64,000 nt of DNA, taken from assembly GCF_040811775.1 (NCBI RefSeq), contig NZ_JBFNXW010000002.1, positions 351,428 through 415,427 on the forward strand, read 5' to 3'. Below, in pieces: positions 16,625-25,467 of this stretch. The notes below the pieces were generated by a model. The model ran no database searches, was not told where the DNA came from, and saw only the letters and a list, made by a program, of their open reading frames with translations. The position numbers and the translations under genes are program-made. Origin of the DNA: Balneola sp. MJW-20. Its GTDB lineage: Bacteria > Bacteroidota > Rhodothermia > Balneolales > Balneolaceae. Numbering within the stretch: the stretch's first letter is position 1; each line of letters starts with the position of its first letter.

Positions 16625-17734
16625 TTATTGAAAATCACCAGGCAGCAAATCAGGAATTCTGCTTGACCATCCCCAGTATCCGTGCAATAGTGCGCGGTAA
16701 GGGTGCATTTCATTTCCGTTTCTGAGGTCAATCACCGCTTTACCTTCCGGGAATTCGATCCATGAGATTTGGCTGTTGATCTGACTGCTTAGCCCGTATC
16801 GGTCAGCGATCATTGGGTCGGGTCGCTCCAATATATATTCCACTCTGATATAAGGGTATCCTGAGCGATTGAAAAACTCGACTTCGTGGATATTTCGGGT
16901 AGGACGATACAGATGGTTTGGATTCTTTATCTCTTCAAGGATCATCTCATCATAGCGTGAGGCATAAAATTTAAGCTTCCGGTTAGTATAATAGATCCTG
17001 AATCCATCTTCATAGATATTATTGTTCGTCAGAGATTCTATAAAATGACGGTAAGATCCAAGATAAGCGGCTTTCCTGTTTTCTATCCACCGGTCCAATT
17101 CATCCTGATCATTGGTTGTCAGCTCTTCGTATTTAGAAAAACCTGTACTTCGAATAATATTGTCTTTCAGGCTAAATTCTTCGAGATAGTAGGTGATCCG
17201 GTAACCCAGGGCATGGTTGATCAATTTGAGTGGTTTTCGGGCGGTGGCAATGAATTCAGATCGCTCAGACTGAAAATCCAGAACTTCCGGGTTCTCAAAC
17301 TCGACCTGTCCGGAGTTACTGCTGTACCCCAGGAACTGATCTTTAAAATACTGCAGATCTCTTAGCCATTCTTTCGGACGATCATCCTCTATGTTGATCT
17401 CATTGAGATTCATGATCTCGGGCTGAAGCGAGGCTTCGATCACAGACATATCTTCGTTCGGAAATTCAATATCAATGACAAAGGTTTCGTATCCCAGCAT
17501 ACGAATGATGATTGTTTGTAATCCTTCAGGGATGCGTTTAAGTGAAAAAGAACCGAGGTCATTGGTGACGGTTCCGATGGTGGTCTGGTTCAGAAATACC
17601 TGGGCCCCGGGGAGGGGCTCTCCGTCAGAAGCGTCAAGGATAAGTCCTTTCAGAATGTATCCCTGAGCCCCTGCGGCTAGCGGAAAACCCAGTAATATGA
17701 AGAGTGCGAGACAGAATGACTTCAGGTTCATCAT
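16625..17734 (-). CDS. Secreted protein with carboxypeptidase-regulatory-like domain
   Basis: A signal peptide (1-23, ending AGA) is followed by a carboxypeptidase-D-like beta-sandwich (about 25-110: LILDASDGEPLPGAQVFLNQ, then GTVTNDLGSFSLKRIPEG), common as the N-terminal plug-like part of Bacteroidota outer-membrane proteins. The remaining 250 residues are not recognised; they lack TonB or barrel signals. It may be a periplasmic or outer-membrane-associated protein of unknown role. It stands alone, between the serine hydrolase and the RND operon. Confidence 0.78.
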   Translation of the reverse strand: MMNLKSFCLALFILLGFPLAAGAQGYILKGLILDASDGEPLPGAQVFLNQTTIGTVTNDLGSFSLKRIPEGLQTIIIRMLGYETFVIDIEFPNEDMSVIEASLQPEIMNLNEINIEDDRPKEWLRDLQYFKDQFLGYSSNSGQVEFENPEVLDFQSERSEFIATARKPLKLINHALGYRITYYLEEFSLKDNIIRSTGFSKYEELTTNDQDELDRWIENRKAAYLGSYRHFIESLTNNNIYEDGFRIYYTNRKLKFYASRYDEMILEEIKNPNHLYRPTRNIHEVEFFNRSGYPYIRVEYILERPDPMIADRYGLSSQINSQISWIEFPEGKAVIDLRNGNEMHPYRALLHGYWGWSSRIPDLLPGDFQ

Positions 17735-17769
17735 GAAACTATCTTATCACTCTGTCTCAAAAGTGTCAA

Positions 17770-18006
17770 TCAGGTATTCTGAGTTTCTGACCTGCCGATC
17801 CCTATCTTAAACAGGATCTGTTCTGCCAGACACCAGTTGGTAAAGGATGACTGCAGCAGGTTAAGACCTACGAATGCAGTCAGAAGAAACCACCATGGGC
17901 TGACAAAGTAACCAAGAATAAGGCTCAGTGTAACCAGAGTACCCGCAAGTCTGCGGATGACCTTTTCCATTGGAGTAAGATTAGAGCAGTAAGATGCTTT
18001 TTCCAT
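17770..18006 (-). CDS. DUF2892 small membrane protein
   Basis: The 78-residue protein matches the DUF2892 pattern: ERVIRRLAG-like start (MEKVIRRLAG at 13-22), a hydrophobic hairpin (24-52), and a C-terminal WCLAEQIL segment with a conserved Cys. The family sits in the inner membrane and often accompanies rhodanese or metal/sulfur genes; function is unknown. It is the last gene of the RND operon, 10 nt after the P-II-like gene. Confidence 0.8.
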   Translation of the reverse strand: MEKASYCSNLTPMEKVIRRLAGTLVTLSLILGYFVSPWWFLLTAFVGLNLLQSSFTNWCLAEQILFKIGIGRSETQNT

Positions 18007-18016
18007 AATATTATAA

Positions 18017-18328
18017 TTAAACGTGTTTTTCGATGTTCAGTTGATAAGCATGAAGGGGATAGTTCTTAGAATCTTCATGCTGAGCATTATAATTTTTGAC
18101 CGATTGCAGAACATTATCGACCGCTTCTTCCGTCTGAATACTGAAGAAAAGTTTAGAAAATGTTCCATCATTTTCGTGAGCAAACCAGTTGCTCAGATCC
18201 GGTTGATGCCGATCGGTTTTGAAACCATAAATATCGGTTTCGCTGTACATAGGTACTCCTTCATCAGCAAGTATCTTCCGGACTATGTCAGTATGTTCTT
18301 CGATGCTGAGTATGATCAGTAATTTCAT
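18017..18328 (-). CDS. P-II-like small protein linked to the RND pump
   Basis: The 103-residue cytosolic protein has the beta-alpha-beta pattern of P-II / DUF3240-type proteins (KLLIILSIEEHTDIVRKILA, then a central loop YGFKTDRHQPDL and a second helix). It lacks the classical uridylylation loop, so nitrogen signalling is not implied. Small proteins of this type occur with RND exporters and may bind metal or nucleotide to modulate them. Its start overlaps the RND stop by 4 nt, strong evidence for a linked function. Confidence 0.65.
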   Translation of the reverse strand: MKLLIILSIEEHTDIVRKILADEGVPMYSETDIYGFKTDRHQPDLSNWFAHENDGTFSKLFFSIQTEEAVDNVLQSVKNYNAQHEDSKNYPLHAYQLNIEKHV

Positions 18329-21300
18329 GATGCTTCCTCGGTTATTTCAGTTTCATGGTTCTTGCGTTCCACCATGTAATAGATCAGCGGAACCATCAGA
18401 AGAGTCAGAGCTGTAGATGCGATCGCACCGCCCATCAGGGAGATTGCCAGTCCCTGAAAGATAGGATCGAATAATATTACGAATGCTCCGATCACGACGG
18501 TACCGGCAGTCAGCAGGATCGGCATAGTTCGTACCGCACCCGCTTCGATCACCGCATTCTTAAGGTCAGATCCCTCATCCAGTCGTATCTGGATAAAGTC
18601 GATCAGAAGTACAGAATTACGTACCATGATCCCGGCAAGCGCGATCATACCGATCATAGAAGTAGCGGTAAAGAAGGCTCCGAGCAACCAGTGTCCCAGA
18701 ATGATTCCCGCCAGGGATAAAGGAATGGCGATCATCATAATGATGGGTACTTTGAAATCCTGGAACCAGCCGATGATCAGCATGTATATGATCACCAGAA
18801 CAACCGCAAATGCAATTCCAAGATCACGGAATACTTCATAAGTGATCTGCCATTCACCGTCCCACTTTAATGTGTAATCTTCCTCCAGAAATGGCTGTCC
18901 TGAATAGATCTGTGAAAGGGAATATCCTTCCGGCATTTCGATCTGTTCGATCTTATCACCGGCATCCAGCAGTGCATATACCGGACTTTCAATAGCACCA
19001 GCTACTTCAGCTGTAACATACAGTACGTTTCGCTGATTCTTACGGTGGATGGATGATTCTCTATTCGTCTCTGTAATATTGACCAGATCAGTGACGGGGA
19101 TCATGGATCCATTCCTACTTTGCATATAGATCTGTCCGAGATCAGAAATACCGGAGCGGTCTTCTTCCGCCAGCTGCAGCATGATCGGGACCTCATTCAC
19201 AGCATCCGCATCATGGATCCTGCCGGCTTGTTTACCATGTAAAGCCATGGTCACGGTGTTCGAGATCTGTGCCGGGGCTATTCCGGACTGCATAGCTTTC
19301 TCTCTATTGACATTCAGCGCATATTTGGTCTGATCAGCCTCAACCATCCAGTCCACATCAACCACTCCGTCAATGCTATTGAAAATGTTCATGACCTCTT
19401 TACCTACACGCTCACGCTCTTCCTGATCAGGTCCGTAAACTTCAACCACCAGCGTGGATAAAACAGGAGGACCCGGTGGTACTTCCACCACTTTTACATT
19501 GGCACCGTATTCACGCCCGGCTTCCTGTACTACCGGTCGGATGCGCTTCGCAATATCATGACTTTGTGCATCCCGTTCGGATTTATCCACCAGGTTAAGC
19601 TGAATATCTGCAATATTAGATCCCCGGCGCAGGTCATAATGACGAACAAGTCCGTTAAAATTTATGGGTGCATGAGTTCCTGCATAGATCTGGAAATCAT
19701 CCAGCTCCGGTAGATCCTTCAGGCTGTTGGCGATTTCTTTAGACACCGAATAGGTTCTCTCCAGTGTCGTACCTTCCGGCATATCCACGATCAGCTGTAT
19801 CTCATTCTTGTTATCGAAAGGCAGCATTTTTACTTCTACCATTCTGAATGCGAACAGCAGGGTGGAAGCAAGAAGAAGAAAAGTCACCCCACCTATAAAG
19901 ATCCATCGCTTTTTGACATCTTCTATTAGCGGACGCACGGTTTTGTTGTAGGCCCGGTATATCAGCGTGTCTTCAAGCCGGTATTCTTTTTCTTCTTTTC
20001 CCTTTTTCGATTCACCATGAGGAAGCAGTTTAAATGCCAGCCATGGAGTAATAACGAGTGCGACGATCAATGAGAAGATCATTGCAAGAGAGGCTCCGAT
20101 CGGCATAGGACTCATATAAGGCCCCATCAAACCCGATACAAAAGCCATTGGAAGTACCGCTGCGATCACAGTAAAAGTTGCCAGAATTGTAGGATTGCCA
20201 ACCTCATTAATTGAAGCAATTGCGGCCTGTCTGAACGGGAGTTTCTTCATTTTAAAGTGCCTGTGCATATTCTCGGCTATGATGATGGAGTCGTCCACCA
20301 CAATTCCGGTTACGAATACCAAGGCAAATAAAGTGATTCTGTTCAGGGTGTAACCGAACATGTAATAGAGGAACAGGGTTAGCGCGAAAGTGACCGGCAC
20401 CGAAAGGAAAACGACCAGTCCGCCTCTCCAGCCCATGGAGAGAGCGACCACAAAGGTTACTGCAATGATCGCAGCCATTAAATGCTCAAGCAAAGAGGTT
20501 ACTTTAGCCGCAGCCGTCTTTCCATAATTCCGGGTTACGGTCATATTCAGGTCAGAAGGGATGATCTTTCCCTGAAGTGCTTCTGTTTTATCAATGATCT
20601 GCTCCGCAATCGCCATGGCATCGGTGCCGGGTCTTTTTGCGAAAGACAGGGTGACTGCAGGATAGGTCCTGCCTGAACTCAGACCGCTTTCATCAGCGGT
20701 ATTTTGTCCGATTCCGTATTCCACGTAGGTGTCCGGCTCGGCTGGTCCGTCGGTAACCTCTGCGAGGTCCTTAAGATAAATAGGATCACCGTTTCTGACT
20801 GTCACTATCAGATTAGAAATATCTGTCGCATTTCTCAGGAAATTACCGGTGTCAACAAGGTATTCAGTATCATTCCTGTTAAAAGAACCGGAACTGAGTT
20901 CCTGATTGGAAGAAGTGATGGTCTGATAGATCTGAGTCAGGTCGACACCATAAAGAGCAAGCCTGGATTTGTCGGGTTGTACTCTGACTTGTCTTACCTG
21001 TCCGCCATGTACTTTAACCTGAGCTACATCAGTAACTTTTTTTAGTTCCAGTCCCAGCTCGTCAGCTACACTCCGGATCTGATAATCACTGTAATTATCC
21101 GACCACAGGGTCAGGGTCATCATCGGGACGTCATCAATGGAGCGGGTCTTCACCATTGGCGGGCTAACTCCACCGGGAAGCCGGTCCATATGTTTCATGA
21201 GTTCATTGTATAACCTGACCAGGCTTCTTTCTACATCCTCTCCCACATAGAAGCGGGCGGAGACCATGGCCTGATCCGGCATGGAGGTAGAGTAAACATA

Positions 21301-21549
21301 TTCCACTCCCTCAATATTAGAGAGGATCTTTTCCAGCGGAACGGATACGCGCTGTTCAACTTCATCAGCCGAAGCACCGGGATATCCGATAAAAATATCG
21401 GCCATAGGTACATCGATCTGCGGTTCTTCTTCCCTTGGTGTCAGGTAGGTTCCATAGACTCCGATAGCCAGAAAGGCGATCATTAGTAGGGGAGTGAGTT
21501 TAGAGTCTATAAATGCCTGTGCTACTTTTCCGGCAATTCCAGATTTCAT
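18325..21549 (-). CDS. RND efflux pump inner-membrane permease
   Basis: The 1074-residue protein is a complete AcrB/CusA-superfamily (COG0841) proton antiporter: an N-terminal helix (MIAFLAIGVYGTYLTPREEEP), two large periplasmic loops and two helix bundles. The proton-relay pair DD is present in TM4 (FVTGIVVDDSIIIAEN). Sequence style resembles the hydrophobe/heavy-metal RND groups, and no CusA-type metal methionine cluster can be asserted. It forms a tripartite exporter with the adaptor (11 nt upstream) and the TolC protein. It is followed by the P-II-like gene with a 4-nt overlap. Confidence 0.95.
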   Translation of the reverse strand: MKSGIAGKVAQAFIDSKLTPLLMIAFLAIGVYGTYLTPREEEPQIDVPMADIFIGYPGASADEVEQRVSVPLEKILSNIEGVEYVYSTSMPDQAMVSARFYVGEDVERSLVRLYNELMKHMDRLPGGVSPPMVKTRSIDDVPMMTLTLWSDNYSDYQIRSVADELGLELKKVTDVAQVKVHGGQVRQVRVQPDKSRLALYGVDLTQIYQTITSSNQELSSGSFNRNDTEYLVDTGNFLRNATDISNLIVTVRNGDPIYLKDLAEVTDGPAEPDTYVEYGIGQNTADESGLSSGRTYPAVTLSFAKRPGTDAMAIAEQIIDKTEALQGKIIPSDLNMTVTRNYGKTAAAKVTSLLEHLMAAIIAVTFVVALSMGWRGGLVVFLSVPVTFALTLFLYYMFGYTLNRITLFALVFVTGIVVDDSIIIAENMHRHFKMKKLPFRQAAIASINEVGNPTILATFTVIAAVLPMAFVSGLMGPYMSPMPIGASLAMIFSLIVALVITPWLAFKLLPHGESKKGKEEKEYRLEDTLIYRAYNKTVRPLIEDVKKRWIFIGGVTFLLLASTLLFAFRMVEVKMLPFDNKNEIQLIVDMPEGTTLERTYSVSKEIANSLKDLPELDDFQIYAGTHAPINFNGLVRHYDLRRGSNIADIQLNLVDKSERDAQSHDIAKRIRPVVQEAGREYGANVKVVEVPPGPPVLSTLVVEVYGPDQEERERVGKEVMNIFNSIDGVVDVDWMVEADQTKYALNVNREKAMQSGIAPAQISNTVTMALHGKQAGRIHDADAVNEVPIMLQLAEEDRSGISDLGQIYMQSRNGSMIPVTDLVNITETNRESSIHRKNQRNVLYVTAEVAGAIESPVYALLDAGDKIEQIEMPEGYSLSQIYSGQPFLEEDYTLKWDGEWQITYEVFRDLGIAFAVVLVIIYMLIIGWFQDFKVPIIMMIAIPLSLAGIILGHWLLGAFFTATSMIGMIALAGIMVRNSVLLIDFIQIRLDEGSDLKNAVIEAGAVRTMPILLTAGTVVIGAFVILFDPIFQGLAISLMGGAIASTALTLLMVPLIYYMVERKNHETEITEEAS

Positions 21550-21560
21550 GATAGGTCCTC

Positions 21561-22643
21561 TTAATTATTAGCTATGAGGGCACCATCATAAATGGAGCCG
21601 GTTACATCTCTGACGATCTTTTCACCGGGTCTGAGTCCTGATAAAACCACAAAACCGTTTTCAGTCTTTTGACCCAGTGAGATCCATTTGAGCAGTGCTG
21701 TATTGTCTTCGTTCACAGTATACACCCCACGAAGCTGACCTCTTACCACAACGGCAGATTCAGGGATCACGATCTGCTGCATTTTACGGTTTCTGAGTTC
21801 TGCTTCTCCGTACATACCTGACCGGAGGCCCGTTAAACTTTCGCTGATCGTGGCTTCCACTCTGAACTGACGACTTACGGAATTACCGGAGGTATTTACA
21901 CGGGATACCTGTGATTGCAGGGTGCTTCCAGATAATGCCGGAATACTGACAAGAAGGGTGTCACCCGTTGAAATTTCATTTATGCGTGCCTCAGGTACCG
22001 TAAAGGTAAACTTAAAGGAATTGTTCTGTTCTATGCTTAATACAGGCATTCCGGGAGAAGCCAGGTCCCCCTCTTCCATAAATTTACCGCTAACAACTCC
22101 ATTATAAGGAGCCCTTACCGCAGTGTAGGATTTGAGATCTTCAATCTCCCGGATCCGGGCTTCTGCCATCTGAGCTCTTAACCGGCTTGCATCCATATGA
22201 TTTTGAGCATTCTCCAGTTCCTTAAGACTGGCACTGTTTTCTTTATAGAGTTCTTCAAAGCGTTTCAGATCTTTCTCTGCCTGCTCAAAGGCAACGCGTG
22301 CTTCCTGCAATGCGGCGTTAGCTTGCGCCTCCTGTGCCAGGATCTGATCCTGCTTTATTTGAAGAATAATATCTCCACGGCGGAAAGATTCACCGATCTG
22401 AAAAGGCACAGATTCCACTTCTCCCATAACCTTAGTGGCTATATTTATGGAAGATGTGCTTTTTACCTCTCCGCCAAAAGTGGAAACTGAACCGGACGGG
22501 CGCTGAGACAGTGTGATCACTTCCGCTTGTATCGTTTCATCCGGAGAATCTTCACCAGAAGAATCATTGCTGCAGGCAGTGATGCTAAAGGTCAGGACCA
22601 AAAGTCCCCAAAAGTATATTCTAATTGATTTCATTATTTCCAT
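21561..22643 (-). CDS. RND efflux periplasmic adaptor (membrane-fusion) lipoprotein
   Basis: The adaptor links the RND permease to TolC. Lipoprotein signal: the lipobox cysteine follows SITA (about residue 24 from the chosen start). Behind it come a lipoyl half-motif (GEVESVPFQIGESFRRGD), a long coiled-coil hairpin (QANAALQEARVAFEQAEKDL and onward), the second lipoyl half (VRAPYNGVVSGKFMEEGDL) and the beta-barrel domain. The frame also has a TTG at 22673 that overlaps the TolC stop, but the ATG at 22643 gives a normal signal peptide; an ATG at 22634 is possible too. Confidence 0.93.
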   Translation of the reverse strand: MEIMKSIRIYFWGLLVLTFSITACSNDSSGEDSPDETIQAEVITLSQRPSGSVSTFGGEVKSTSSINIATKVMGEVESVPFQIGESFRRGDIILQIKQDQILAQEAQANAALQEARVAFEQAEKDLKRFEELYKENSASLKELENAQNHMDASRLRAQMAEARIREIEDLKSYTAVRAPYNGVVSGKFMEEGDLASPGMPVLSIEQNNSFKFTFTVPEARINEISTGDTLLVSIPALSGSTLQSQVSRVNTSGNSVSRQFRVEATISESLTGLRSGMYGEAELRNRKMQQIVIPESAVVVRGQLRGVYTVNEDNTALLKWISLGQKTENGFVVLSGLRPGEKIVRDVTGSIYDGALIANN

Positions 22644-22669
22644 GACTGATTTTCTAATAGGATTGGATA

Positions 22670-24010
22670 TCAAAATTTTGTTTCTAATAAATATTCAAGG
22701 GAGGCCAGGTTTACCTGGTACTCATAAAGTGCCTGAAGCAGGCTGAGGTCTTTATTCAGATATTGTGCTTCCGCTTTGAGCAGGTCGGAGACTTTTTCCA
22801 GACCTTTATCAAACCGGTTAGACCGGATACGGTATTCTTCTTCAGCCTGCTCTGCTGCAATACTATTCAGCTCGATCTTTTTTAAAGATTGATTAAGCGA
22901 CCGCTCTTTCATTCGGATCTGAGACTGCAACTGATCATATTGTTGGTCATAGCGGATCTTCATTGAGCGTTGCTCTGCTTTGCGCTGATTAACCTTTCCG
23001 ATCTGACTAAATCCTTTAAAGAGGTCCCACCTGAGACTTGCCCCGATGGTATAATTATCATTGGACAACCCAAAAAGCTGATCATCATTGAATTCATATG
23101 CTCCAAAAAGATTGATCTTGGGTATGAAGCTGAATCTGGATGCTTTCAGGGCTTTTTCGCTTGCCTCCAGCTGAAATGAGAGGGCCCGAAGACCTGCGTT
23201 TCTTACCGGACCTTCAGGTACATCCACGCTTTCCGCATCCATCGATTCGAGAGGGGTGGTAAGAATAAGTTCGGTTCCGGGTTCCATTCCAAGAAGGATC
23301 GCCAGGTTATCCTTAGCGTCCGCTATCTGATTTTGAGTGCCCAGCAACTGTTCCTCCACATTCAATACCTGGACTCTTGCTTCCAGGTATTCTGCTCTGT
23401 TAATGAGTCCCTGATCAAAATAGTCGGAAGATTGTTTCTCTATAGATTGGGCAAGTTCCAGACTGGTAGTCAGAGCTTCCTCTTTTGATAAAAGCAGATT
23501 GAGTCGGTGATAATGCTCTTTGACTCGGAAAACCTGCATATTTTGAACCGAGGCTTCTTTTTCTCTGGCGGAAAGCATACCCGACCTGGCTGCAGATCTC
23601 TCATAGAAGCCATCCGGATTAAATAAGGGCTGCATGACCTCAACTCTTGTGTTATAATTGTTGATGGCATCGGGATCATTAAGTACAGCGGGGTCAAAAT
23701 CAGCAGGAACTGCAATTCCTTGGCGCAACTTAATACCAAAAGCAGCTACCGGATCAGTAGTCTTCAGAGCTGTTTCTTCCACGGAAATCTGGGGAAGGAA
23801 AACGGCATTAGCCTGATCTCTTTTAGCTTTTGCTATAGAAAGATCCTGCTTAGCCAGAAGCACATCATAGTTGTGGGTTTTCGTCAGCTCTATGGCCTGC
23901 TTCAGACTTAATTCTGTTATTACCGGCCCCGATTGAGCCAGTATAACAGCCTTCATCCCTGCGGTGATCGTGAGGATGAAAATGAGGATGATTAATTTAG
24001 TGGTGTTCAT
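22670..24010 (-). CDS. TolC-family outer-membrane efflux channel
   Basis: The 446-residue protein has a signal peptide (about 1-25) and the two repeated helical hairpins of TolC/OEP proteins; the first helix starts LSLKQAIELTKTHNYDVLLAKQ and the second repeat shows RNAGLRALSFQLEASEKALK. Long heptad-like helices dominate, as needed for the periplasmic tunnel. It is the outer-membrane exit duct of this RND system. It follows the DUF302 gene by 39 nt. Confidence 0.93.
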   Translation of the reverse strand: MNTTKLIILIFILTITAGMKAVILAQSGPVITELSLKQAIELTKTHNYDVLLAKQDLSIAKAKRDQANAVFLPQISVEETALKTTDPVAAFGIKLRQGIAVPADFDPAVLNDPDAINNYNTRVEVMQPLFNPDGFYERSAARSGMLSAREKEASVQNMQVFRVKEHYHRLNLLLSKEEALTTSLELAQSIEKQSSDYFDQGLINRAEYLEARVQVLNVEEQLLGTQNQIADAKDNLAILLGMEPGTELILTTPLESMDAESVDVPEGPVRNAGLRALSFQLEASEKALKASRFSFIPKINLFGAYEFNDDQLFGLSNDNYTIGASLRWDLFKGFSQIGKVNQRKAEQRSMKIRYDQQYDQLQSQIRMKERSLNQSLKKIELNSIAAEQAEEEYRIRSNRFDKGLEKVSDLLKAEAQYLNKDLSLLQALYEYQVNLASLEYLLETKF

Positions 24011-24049
24011 AACTTAATATTACTTGTTAATACAAGTTGTTTAAAAAAA

Positions 24050-24436
24050 TTACAGACTTTGGATAACTGCTTGAAGACGATCTCTGACTTGCTCCGCGAT
24101 ACCGCCCAGGTCTTTGTTCTTTACTGCTTGCATAGAAGCGACCGGGTCTACGGCCGAAACCTCAATACTGCCGTCTTCATTTTCCTCGAGTATTACATTG
24201 CAGGGGAGCATCACGCCGATCTTGTCTTCCTTGGAGATTGCCTGATGTGCAAAATTAGGATTACAAGCTCCAAGTATATGATATTTCTTAAAATCCAGAT
24301 CCAGTTTCTTTTTGAAAGTTTCATTCACACTGATCTCTGTAAGTATGCCAAAGCCTTGTTCTTTCAGCGCTTCGGTAACGATCTCTTTTGCCTTTTCAAA
24401 GTCTTCGTTAATAGTAGTATTGAAATAGTAACTCAT
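24050..24436 (-). CDS. DUF302 protein, first gene of RND operon
   Basis: The 128-residue cytosolic protein has the DUF302 signature: an N-terminal strand-helix (YYFNTTINEDFEKAKEIVTEALKEQGFG is split across this region) and the motif GACNPNFAHQAI (about residues 56-67) with a conserved Cys. DUF302 proteins are often found beside sulfur- or metal-linked transport genes, with no settled function. A good Shine-Dalgarno (AAGGAG) precedes the ATG and a full TTG-N20-TATATTTG promoter lies just upstream, so this gene leads the six-gene operon. Confidence 0.85.
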   Translation of the reverse strand: MSYYFNTTINEDFEKAKEIVTEALKEQGFGILTEISVNETFKKKLDLDFKKYHILGACNPNFAHQAISKEDKIGVMLPCNVILEENEDGSIEVSAVDPVASMQAVKNKDLGGIAEQVRDRLQAVIQSL

Positions 24437-24461
24437 GGGTTCTCCTTTTTTTGATTCGTCT

Positions 24462-24492
24462 CAAATATAGACAGTTCGAATTTAAAAAACAA
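24462..24492 (-). promoter_or_regulatory. Promoter of the DUF302/RND operon
   Basis: On the minus strand TTG (plus 24490-24492) and TATATTTG (plus 24462-24469) are separated by exactly 20 nt, matching the Bacteroidota consensus TTG-N20-TAnnTTTG perfectly. The TTG lies in one arm of the operator repeat at 24490-24513, so a bound repressor should block it. Confidence 0.7.
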
Positions 24493-24513
24493 TACAAGTA
24501 GATACATGTATTG
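24490..24513. promoter_or_regulatory. Operator dyad shared by the divergent GntR and RND promoters
   Basis: CAATACA (24490-24496) and TGTATTG (24507-24513) are perfect 7-bp arms with a 10-nt centre, and an overlapping pair TACAAG (24493-24498) / CTTGTA (24517-24522) extends the symmetry. The outer trinucleotides are the -33 TTG boxes of both promoters. It is inferred to be the binding site of the adjacent GntR regulator. Confidence 0.6.
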
Positions 24514-24541
24514 ATTCTTGTACTAATATTGCTTAAAATTG
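24511..24541 (+). promoter_or_regulatory. Promoter of the GntR regulator gene
   Basis: TTG (24511-24513), then 20 nt, then TAAAATTG (24534-24541), a near match to TAnnTTTG. The implied start site lies a few bases before 24552, which favours the downstream ATG at 24564 as start codon. Confidence 0.5.
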
Positions 24542-24551
24542 CATTGAATTA

Positions 24552-25355
24552 ATGTCAGCTAATATGTCAGATCTAAAGAAAGGAATACCATTACACAAAC
24601 AAATCAGCGACTGGCTGAGAGACAAAATTGAAACGGGTTCTCTGAAAAGAAATGAGAAACTCCCCTCTGAAAGCCAGCTGAGTGATAAGTTTGATGTGAG
24701 TCGGGTTACCGTGAGAAGAGCACTGCAAACCCTTGAAAACGAACAGGTGATCTATCGTTGTCAGGGCCTGGGTTCTTTTGTCAGTGACCAGAGAAGTCAT
24801 CATCCGATCATGGAAATGAGAGATTTTATGGAGGAAATGGCGGCAGCAGGACTCGAAGGCTCATCAGAGGTGGTGTCATTTAAACAAGAGATACCCAATG
24901 AAAAAGTATATCAAATCCTGGAACAGGAGCCGGGTAAAAAACTTACCCGACTGGACCGGGTTCGGCTTGCAAACGGGGAACCTGTAGCTTTTGATGTTAC
25001 CTGGTTGCCTGTATTTTACGGTCAGCTTCTGCAGGATTATGATCTGGCTGATACGACCATTTTCAAGATACTGGAAGAAGAATACGATATACCCGTCCTG
25101 CGGGGATGTTACCGGCTGGAAGCAGAGAATGCTGATAAATATGTAGCAAAGCACCTCCACATACCTGTAGGGCAGGCACTTACTCTCATAAATCGGATTT
25201 CATATACCGTGGGAGATAAGCCGGTATACTACCAGAAAAGATACTATAGAAGTGATAAAGTAACCTATCAGGTACAGGTAAGCAGGGGAAATGAAGTCCA
25301 GCCGCCCTCCGGTGAATTACCTGTCAATGAGTTCAGACCTACTTTTAACTTATGA
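24552..25355 (+). CDS. GntR-family regulator with UTRA ligand domain (HutC type)
   Basis: An N-terminal winged helix-turn-helix (about 10-75: IPLHKQISDWLRDKIETGSL, then VSRVTVRRALQTLENEQVIYR) is joined to a UTRA effector domain (about 95-245, with LTRLDRVRLANGEPVAFD and LTLINRISY). HutC-type regulators release DNA on binding a small metabolite. It is divergent from the RND operon and both promoters share one dyad, so I infer that it represses the pump and itself. The inducing ligand cannot be read from the sequence. The start may be the second ATG at 24564 (MSDLKKG) because the predicted transcript would begin only a few bases before 24552. Confidence 0.9.
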   Translation: MSANMSDLKKGIPLHKQISDWLRDKIETGSLKRNEKLPSESQLSDKFDVSRVTVRRALQTLENEQVIYRCQGLGSFVSDQRSHHPIMEMRDFMEEMAAAGLEGSSEVVSFKQEIPNEKVYQILEQEPGKKLTRLDRVRLANGEPVAFDVTWLPVFYGQLLQDYDLADTTIFKILEEEYDIPVLRGCYRLEAENADKYVAKHLHIPVGQALTLINRISYTVGDKPVYYQKRYYRSDKVTYQVQVSRGNEVQPPSGELPVNEFRPTFNL

Positions 25356-25467
25356 TCATATCTAAGAACGATCAATAAAACTCAGATCAGAGGATCATTT
25401 AACGGGATTTTTTGGCTTAGATTCCTCATCTTATGCCAGCTATTTAACAAAGAATAAAATTATCCCT

